53,782 bases of DNA from NCBI GenBank assembly GCA_028714035.1, contig JAQTNA010000031.1, positions 1-53,782 on the forward strand. The letters are read 5' to 3'. Every line of letters begins with the position of its first letter. The stretch's first letter is position 1. The position numbers and the translations under genes are program-made. This stretch comes from Rhodocyclaceae bacterium. GTDB taxonomy: Bacteria; Pseudomonadota; Gammaproteobacteria; Burkholderiales; Rhodocyclaceae. Positions 49,350-53,782 of this stretch are shown piece after piece. The notes under the pieces are model-generated. The model did not search any database and was not told where the DNA came from. It saw only the letters and a list, made by a program, of their open reading frames with translations.

Positions 49350-49428
49350 CCCCAGCCCCCTAGCCATAGGTCGGGTTAGGCGCGGGGTTTGCGCCGTAAC
49401 CCGACGATCCCCCAGCCCCCAGCCTCTA
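49350..49428. repeat. Heptad-word element with GTCGGGTTA palindrome
   Basis: A core hairpin (49370-49405) has arms GTCGGGTTAGGCGC and GCGCCGTAACCCGAC (one bulge) around GGGGTTT. It is flanked on both sides by pyrimidine words (CCCCAGC-CCCCTAG on the left; CCCCCAG-CCCCCAG-CCTCTA on the right), here in direct rather than inverted order. It lies immediately before slyX. Confidence 0.75.
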
Positions 49429-49435
49429 AAAAAGC

Positions 49436-49636
49436 ATGGAATCCCGAATCACCGAACTGGAAATCAAGCTGGCCTTCGCGGAGGATCTGCTGGAAGGCGT
49501 GAACCTGACGGTCTATCGCCAGCAGGAGCGCATCGAACGCCTGGAGCGGGAACTGCGCCAACTGCGGGAGATGGTGCTGGCCAGCCAGCCTTCCGAACAG
49601 CGCGACCTGCGGGACGAGATACCGCCCCACTACTGA
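49436..49636 (+). CDS. slyX: SlyX family protein
   Basis: A 66-residue coiled-coil protein (MESRITELEIKLAFAEDLLEGVNLTVYRQQ, with heptad hydrophobics through residue ~50) ending in the family's conserved PPHY. The length and both ends match SlyX of other proteobacteria. Its function is unknown. The start follows CCTCTAAAAAAGC with no Shine-Dalgarno, because the repeat element at 49350-49428 abuts it. It is divergent from rlhA. Confidence 0.9.
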   Translation: MESRITELEIKLAFAEDLLEGVNLTVYRQQERIERLERELRQLREMVLASQPSEQRDLRDEIPPHY

Positions 49637-49671
49637 CGCTTGAAAAGCCGGGGCGCCGAGGACAACATTCG

Positions 49672-49765
49672 CCGGTCAGCGGTAAGCCGGGAGCGGCAAG
49701 CGTTTCCAATCCCCTACGAAAGGGTGAAGCACCGTTTTCCGCTCCCGGCTCACCGCTTACTGCCG
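49672..49765. repeat. Heptad-arm intergenic element (copy after slyX)
   Basis: The left arm (GGTCAGC-GGTAAGC-CGGGAGC-GGCAAGC, 49674 onward) and right arm (CCGCTCC-CGGCTCA-CCGCTTA-CTGCCG, to 49765) are inverted copies around a 30-base centre, again with a 7-base period. The stop codon of the next minus-strand gene (49757-49759) lies inside the right arm. Confidence 0.8.
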
Positions 49766-50425
49766 TTTTACCAGCGGTTCCCGCAGCCGGGAGAACTGGG
49801 CGGGCGGGACGTATTGCAGTACGTTCTTGCCCTGGCTGTCCAGGCTCACGTCCAGGCCGCGCTCGGGATAGAGGAAATGTTCATTCGTCTCCGAGGTCTT
49901 GAGACGCTCCGAGGGCCGGCCGAAGCGGGAGAGGACGATGGCTTCGTCCAGGCTCGCCGAGGGCAGCAGGGAGATGGAATTGATGCGCGCCACGCTGGCC
50001 ACCTGCCAGTCGGCCTTGCCCAGCACGAAGCGGTGGGCACCGCTCGCCTGGGACTCCATCTTCACCGCCCGCTTCTGCATTGCCAGCAGCGCCTCGGGCG
50101 ACAGGCTGGCGGTCACGACCATCTTGCCCGTGATGAACCCCAGGCTCACGGAATCGAAATACGCTTCGAGGGTTCCGGCCTCCCCTTCGGCCCCGGCGAT
50201 GATCGCCAGTTGCGGTTCGAAATGCAGGCGCTCGGTGGTCTCGGCCAGGGTGCTCTTTCCCAGGACCAGGCCAAAGACGCGGGAATTGCCGTCCGCCAGG
50301 GCCTCGACCTCCCAGGGCAGGCCCGGCCCCGGTTGCGTGGTGGCCGCCGGGCGATAGACGAAGGGCAGGGCCAGGGCGGCCAGGGTCACGGCCAGGATGA
50401 TGAACAGCAGTTTCTTGGTGGTCAT
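49757..50425 (-). CDS. Conserved-looking membrane-anchored protein of unknown function
   Basis: A 222-residue protein with one N-terminal membrane helix or uncleaved signal (KKLLFIILAVTLAALALPFV), then a soluble domain of about 190 residues. Segments such as RVFGLVLGKSTLAETTERL and LDEAIVLSRFGRPSERLK look like paired copies of a small beta-rich module, recalling SmpA/BamE-type domains, but this is only an impression. No motif assigns a function. Its last two codons and stop fall in the repeat element at 49672-49765. It lies downstream of rhlE on the same strand, separated by another repeat. Confidence 0.75.
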   Translation of the reverse strand: MTTKKLLFIILAVTLAALALPFVYRPAATTQPGPGLPWEVEALADGNSRVFGLVLGKSTLAETTERLHFEPQLAIIAGAEGEAGTLEAYFDSVSLGFITGKMVVTASLSPEALLAMQKRAVKMESQASGAHRFVLGKADWQVASVARINSISLLPSASLDEAIVLSRFGRPSERLKTSETNEHFLYPERGLDVSLDSQGKNVLQYVPPAQFSRLREPLVKRQ

Positions 50426-50436
50426 GGTGTCATGCG

Positions 50437-50529
50437 GTCGAGAGTGGAGAGTCGAGAGTCAAGAGTGAAGTCACCGCGCCTGTGGCACGCAAATACTGCT
50501 CTCGACTCTCCACTCTCGACCCTCGACTC
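50437..50529. repeat. Heptad-arm intergenic element (copy between rhlE and the unknown gene)
   Basis: The left arm is GTCGAGA-GTGGAGA-GTCGAGA-GTCAAGA. The core AAGTCACCGCGCC-TGT-GGCACGCAAATAC is nearly identical to that of the 36631 element. The right arm is CTCTCGA-CTCTCCA-CTCTCGA-CCCTCGA. It is in the same orientation and has the same word as the 36631 copy. Confidence 0.88.
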
Positions 50530-50552
50530 AGGCATGGCGCACGCCATGCCGG

Positions 50553-52139
50553 TTAGTCGTGCTTCTTTCCCAGCCCCCCCAGGAGTGCCGCCACGGGACG
50601 CTTCGGACGGTTGGGCGGATGCTGGGGCGCAAGCGTCGCATCACCTTCCAGAACGTCCTTGGGCGGCGATACGGACTCGTAGGGTTTGCTCGGATCGAAG
50701 CCCAGGGGCGGCAACTTCTTCACGGGCGAGGCGGACGCATAGCGGCGTCCGCCGTCGTCGCCCCGGGACGGCTTGTCGGCCTCCCGGCGCGGCCGGTCGC
50801 TGGTTTCCTCGCTTCGGCGCTTCCTCTCGCCGCCCTCCCCGTCCCGGCGGGGACGGTCCCGGCTCTCTTCTTCCCGACGCGGGCGCTCGCGATTTTCCTC
50901 TTCCCGGCGCGGGCGGTCGCGGCCTTCGCCTGCCGCTCCCTGTTCCCGGTGATGCCGGCCACGCTCGCGCGGCCAGGGGGCGTCGTGGAAGTTGCTGCCC
51001 GGCTCGAAGCCCTTGACCTCGACCTGCTCGATGCTCATCTTGAGCAGCTTCTCGATCTCGGCCAGGTAGCCCCGTTCTTCCGGTGCCACCAGGGACACGG
51101 CCTGGCCGGTGTTGCCCGCCCGGCCGGTGCGACCGATGCGGTGGATGTAGTCCTCCGGCGTGTGGGGCAATTCGTAGTTGATGACGTGGGGCAGGTTGTC
51201 TATGTCCAGGCCGCGGGCGGCCACGTCCGTGCCCACCAGCACCCGGATCTTGCCGCTCTTGAAGGCCTCCAGGGCATCGGTGCGCTGGGCCTGGCTCTTG
51301 TCGCCGTGAATCGCGTCGGCCAGGATGCCCTTCACCTCCAGGTAGCGCGCCAGCCGGCTGGCGCCGAACTTGGTCGCGACGAACACCAGCACCTGCCCCA
51401 GATTGGCCTCGGCGATGAGATGGGCCAGGAGCGCCCGCTTGGCCTCGTGCGCCACCGGGTATACCCGGTGGGTGATGGTTTCGGAGACGGTGTTGCGCCG
51501 CGCCACCTCGATGAGTTGCGGCGCCTTGAGCATGGAGTCCGCCAGCTTCTTGATCTCGTTGGAGAAGGTGGCGGAAAAGAGCAGGCTCTGGCGATTCTCG
51601 GGCAGGAGCGCCAGGACACGCTTGATGTCGGGAATGAAGCCCATGTCCAGCATGCGGTCGGCTTCGTCCAGCACCAGCATCTCCACCTGGCCGAAGTTCA
51701 CCGTCTTCTGCTGCACATGATCCAGGAGGCGCCCCGGGGTGGCGACGACGATCTCCACACCCCGGCGCAGTTCCTCGATCTGGGCGCGCATGTCCACGCC
51801 GCCGTAGATGCAGGTGGAACGCAGGGGCAGATACTTGCTGTAGGTCTTGACGCTCTCGTACACCTGCATGGCCAGTTCCCGCGTCGGGCACAAGAGCAGG
51901 GCACGCACCGGATGCTTGGCGGGAGAAGGGCTGGAGCTGGCGTGCTTGGCCAGGCGCTGCAAGAGCGGCAGGGTGAAGCCCGCCGTCTTGCCGGTACCGG
52001 TCTGGGCTCCGCCCATCACGTCCTTGCCCGCGAGCACCACGGGTATGGCCTGCTGCTGGATGGGAGTGGGCTCGGTGTAGCCGGAGTCGGCCACGGCTCG
52101 GAGCAGTTCGGGCATCAGCCCTAATTCATCGAAGGTCAT
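50553..52139 (-). CDS. rhlE: DEAD-box ATP-dependent RNA helicase, RhlE type
   Basis: Starting at MTFDELGLMPELLRAVADSGY, the protein has 528 residues. All helicase motifs are present: Q motif (GYTEPTPIQQQAIP), I (AQTGTGKT), Ia (PTRELAMQV), Ib (TPGRLLD), II (DEAD), III (SAT), V (ATDVAARGLD-like GTDVAARGLDI) and VI (HRIGRTGRAG). The C-terminal tail (about 390-530) is highly charged, with imperfect RPRREEE/RDRPRR repeats, and probably binds RNA non-specifically. RhlE-type helicases act in ribosome assembly and RNA turnover. A promoter at 52289-52316 gives a leader of about 140 bases. Confidence 0.95.
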   Translation of the reverse strand: MTFDELGLMPELLRAVADSGYTEPTPIQQQAIPVVLAGKDVMGGAQTGTGKTAGFTLPLLQRLAKHASSSPSPAKHPVRALLLCPTRELAMQVYESVKTYSKYLPLRSTCIYGGVDMRAQIEELRRGVEIVVATPGRLLDHVQQKTVNFGQVEMLVLDEADRMLDMGFIPDIKRVLALLPENRQSLLFSATFSNEIKKLADSMLKAPQLIEVARRNTVSETITHRVYPVAHEAKRALLAHLIAEANLGQVLVFVATKFGASRLARYLEVKGILADAIHGDKSQAQRTDALEAFKSGKIRVLVGTDVAARGLDIDNLPHVINYELPHTPEDYIHRIGRTGRAGNTGQAVSLVAPEERGYLAEIEKLLKMSIEQVEVKGFEPGSNFHDAPWPRERGRHHREQGAAGEGRDRPRREEENRERPRREEESRDRPRRDGEGGERKRRSEETSDRPRREADKPSRGDDGGRRYASASPVKKLPPLGFDPSKPYESVSPPKDVLEGDATLAPQHPPNRPKRPVAALLGGLGKKHD

Positions 52140-52204
52140 GCATGGGGCTCCTGGCGCGGCCTGCCGCACGAGGGCGGTACCGGTTCAGGCAGGGCGGGGA
52201 AAAG

Positions 52205-52227
52205 GTGACACTCCGGGTGACACTCCG
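52205..52227. repeat. Tandem direct repeat in the rhlE leader
   Basis: GTGACACTCCG occurs twice with one base between (52205-52215 and 52217-52227), about 70 bases upstream of the rhlE ATG, inside the predicted leader. It could be a regulator site or part of an RNA structure. Confidence 0.5.
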
Positions 52228-52288
52228 CAAAGAGAATGTCTGGGAGGAAGGAATGCAGGGCCAACCGGCGACGCCATGCAAGCGGGGC

Positions 52289-52316
52289 ATTATACATGTC
52301 GTTGGAAAAAGTCCAA
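52289..52316 (-). promoter_or_regulatory. rhlE promoter
   Basis: On the minus strand TTGGAC (52316-52311), a 16-base spacer and TATAAT (52294-52289) form a good sigma-70 promoter. Transcription would begin near 52282. Confidence 0.6.
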
Positions 52317-52373
52317 GCCCGGCGCGGACTTGATGCGGGGCGAGGCGGTTTCCCGGCGCCCGATCCGCGCTCG

Positions 52374-52856
52374 TCAGAGTCGGGGTTCTTGCGGGCTTCC
52401 CGGAGCGCTCGCCATGGCGCTGACCAGGGGGTGCTCGGCCAACTCGCGCAGTCGGCGCCGCGCCTCGGCCAGGTCGGCGGACCCGGCTTCGCAGCAATCG
52501 AGGGCGCTGGAAATACCGTGCAGGTAGTGGGCGATGTCGGTACTGACGGTGCTGCCACACTGGGTGCCGCCGGCCGCCGGGTGCGGCAGGAGCATGGGAA
52601 GCGGAGACCGGACACGCCCTTCCATGACTTCGATGCCCAGGGGCGAGATGCGCCCGGTACCGAAAGAGGCGCTACCCGCCCCCCAGATCACTTTCCATTC
52701 CAGGAGTTCGTGGCGGGCGAGCAGTTCACAGGCCGGGAATATGTCCTCGAAAGTCAGGCAATGGCCGAAGTCGCCAAGCCTGGGCGTGACATAGCCGCCT
52801 TGGCGCCTGCGATAGAAACCGTGCAAAACCAGCCCAAGAATCCGGACCCTATGCAT
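52374..52856 (-). CDS. Hypothetical protein, possible winged-helix regulator
   Basis: A 160-residue protein with a good Shine-Dalgarno (AGGGGGCAGG before ATG). The N-terminal part (LVLHGFYRRRQGGYVTPRLGDFGHCLTFEDIFPACELLARHELLEW, then RISPLGIEVMEG) reads like a winged-helix domain with an I-S-P-x-G-I hairpin, as in small transcription regulators. The C-terminal half (about 85-160) holds two cysteines (DCCEAG) and a helical region. No family was recognised. It is a lone gene between rhlE and the lipoprotein gene, on the same strand as both. Confidence 0.6.
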   Translation of the reverse strand: MHRVRILGLVLHGFYRRRQGGYVTPRLGDFGHCLTFEDIFPACELLARHELLEWKVIWGAGSASFGTGRISPLGIEVMEGRVRSPLPMLLPHPAAGGTQCGSTVSTDIAHYLHGISSALDCCEAGSADLAEARRRLRELAEHPLVSAMASAPGSPQEPRL

Positions 52857-53092
52857 GACCTGCCCCCTTTGACCAGGCCCGGCATGCCGGGAGACCTGTC
52901 GCCTCCTGCGACGTCCGAACGGATCGTGCCGGGGCGGTTATTTTGTGGTCGGAGGATAGTCTCAATCAGGTCATATGTCTACAGTACTAGGTCCTTGGTA
53001 AGACTTTTCGCAAAGTGAATTAGGCCGCTCACCTGGCTTTCCTCACTTTGTACACTTTCCCGGGACATGGCGAACCCGGGGCGGAGCAGCCC
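52857..53092. other. Intergenic region (236 bp)
   Basis: A lower-GC stretch (about 52940-53060) lies between the lipoprotein stop and the hypothetical gene's start. No ORF, hairpin or repeat was recognised beyond CCGGGGCGG/CCCGGGA-like GC patches. Confidence 0.5.
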
Positions 53093-53506
53093 TCAGGTAT
53101 GTTTGGCGCCTTTTTTCGCCGGCGCCTTGCCGTCGGCGGCGTCGTCCTTGCCATCCTTTCCCTCCCCCTTGGCGGCGGGGGCATCGGCGGGAGGCTCCTC
53201 GGCCTTGGGCGGAGGCGGCGGTGGGGGGGGCGGGGGCGGAATGACCTCGATCTTGTTCTGGGTCATGTAGTCGTTCATCTCCTTCCAGCCGGAGAAGACC
53301 GCCGCCTTCAGTGCCTTGGGATTCCTCTGGTAGCAGTCTTCCAGGCCCCGGCCGGCGTTGCGGCAGGAGGCCCCGACGGCCTTGCCTTCGCTGTCCGCGG
53401 CGGCCGCCACCTTGGCGGGATCCTCGAAACCCAGCTTCTCGCACCCGGCCAGCGACAGCGCGGCCAGGAAGAGCAGAGGGGTGAAGATGTTTCGCAGGGC
53501 ATTCAT
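53093..53506 (-). CDS. Small lipoprotein with proline-rich stretch
   Basis: A 137-residue protein with a lipoprotein signal (LLFLAALSLAGCEKLG, Cys22). Residues about 23-88 form a short domain with two further cysteines (GASCRNAGRGLEDCYQRN) that could form a disulfide. It is followed by a run of eleven prolines and a Lys/Ala/Glu/Asp-rich tail, probably disordered. No aspartate follows the lipid cysteine (next residue Glu), so export to the outer membrane is likely. No family was recognised. The neighbouring repeat at 53569 separates it from whatever lies beyond the window. Confidence 0.75.
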   Translation of the reverse strand: MNALRNIFTPLLFLAALSLAGCEKLGFEDPAKVAAAADSEGKAVGASCRNAGRGLEDCYQRNPKALKAAVFSGWKEMNDYMTQNKIEVIPPPPPPPPPPPKAEEPPADAPAAKGEGKDGKDDAADGKAPAKKGAKHT

Positions 53507-53568
53507 GCCCCGATTAACGTCCGGGCGGAAAGAATCTTTAGAAATGCCGTCGCACCCGCAGCCAATTC

Positions 53569-53670
53569 ACCGCAGGGACGCGGAGAAGGTCAAGATCTTT
53601 GCCAACGACAGCCAGCATCACCTTAGCTCATGCAGAAATCCAATGTTTTTCCTCTGCGTCTCTGCGCCTT
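53569..53670. repeat. CTCTGCG-type interspersed palindrome (second copy)
   Basis: The left arm ACCGCAGGGACGCGGAGAAG (53569 onward) and right arm TTTTTCCTCTGCGTCTCTGCG (about 53646-53668) are inverted. They match the outer arms at 32042-32166, but the interior (about 55 bases) is unrelated. Confidence 0.75.
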
Positions 53671-53782
53671 GTATGTTCTGTTTTTGAAAAATACATAAAA
53701 ATGATGATTGGTCTGTGGAGCTTGTGGGCAAAGGGGGGCGCGGTGGGAAACGCGCAGCGTTTTCCACGGCAAGCCGCCCGGT
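53671..53782. other. Window end without recognised gene
   Basis: The last 112 bases hold an AT-rich patch (TTTTTGAAAAATACATAAAAATGATGATTGG, broken here at 53690-53720) and no supportable ORF. Confidence 0.4.

Overview
The window is a stretch of chromosome from a high-GC Gram-negative bacterium, most likely a betaproteobacterium (Rhodocyclales/Nitrosomonadales type). The signs are lipid A/LPS-heptose and Lol-type lipoprotein genes, a separate glyQ/glyS pair, hemA-prfA-prmC, thiS-thiG-trmB, an ApaG protein, and the PEP-CTERM regulatory trio prsK-prsR-prsT. Assignments rest on reading the translated proteins and their motifs. No database search was run.

Layout. 1-107: end of an IS630-like transposase. 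214-1308: ribD. 1347-13148 (minus strand): a surface-polysaccharide/PEP-CTERM operon in the order sugar transferase, prsK, prsR, prsT, UDP-sugar dehydrogenase, UDP-sugar epimerase, Sel1-SLT lytic transglycosylase, trypsin-like protease. 13563-16833: hemA-prfA-prmC. 16858-18312: a YcgR-like PilZ protein and a GST. 18478-21960: dnaE. 22127-23295: a UDP-glucuronate-type epimerase and tRNA-Ser(CGA), followed by a striking palindromic duplication of the tRNA 3' end. 23551-31286: metallo-hydrolase, gpmI, apaG, fliW, ridA, a periplasmic binding protein with a sensor kinase, and a lone lipoyl-domain protein. 31314-38541 (minus strand): YgjP-like metallopeptidase, plsC, gmhB, glyS, glyQ, trmB, thiG, thiS. 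38635-38708: tRNA-Gly(CCC).

38797-41612 (minus strand) is the most interesting locus. It is a translationally coupled operon encoding an exported Gly-Asn/Ser-rich low-complexity protein, a PqqD-like peptide-binding protein, an HPr-kinase-related kinase and a PF14907-type nucleotidyltransferase. This gene set (called the HPr-rel-A system in TIGRFAM naming, as I recall it) resembles the kinase/nucleotidyltransferase pair that modifies some lasso peptides. The serine-rich protein (26 Ser in its last 42 residues) is an obvious candidate substrate. That link is inference.

41940-53506: a membrane-anchored Mrr-like protein with a damaged catalytic motif, a hybrid sensor kinase, a lower-GC patch with a soluble CZB chemoreceptor flanked by gene-free DNA, rlhA (U32 peptidase family), slyX, a membrane-anchored unknown, rhlE, a possible winged-helix protein and a lipoprotein.

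Scattered between genes is a family of elements built from degenerate 7-base tandem words, often arranged as purine-rich and pyrimidine-rich arms around a GC hairpin core. The words differ from locus to locus but the period of seven is kept. Several abut start or stop codons, and one supplies the last 18 codons of trmB. Other palindromic repeats (REP-like GTCGGGCTTCAGCCCGAC type, CTCTGCG type) are also present.
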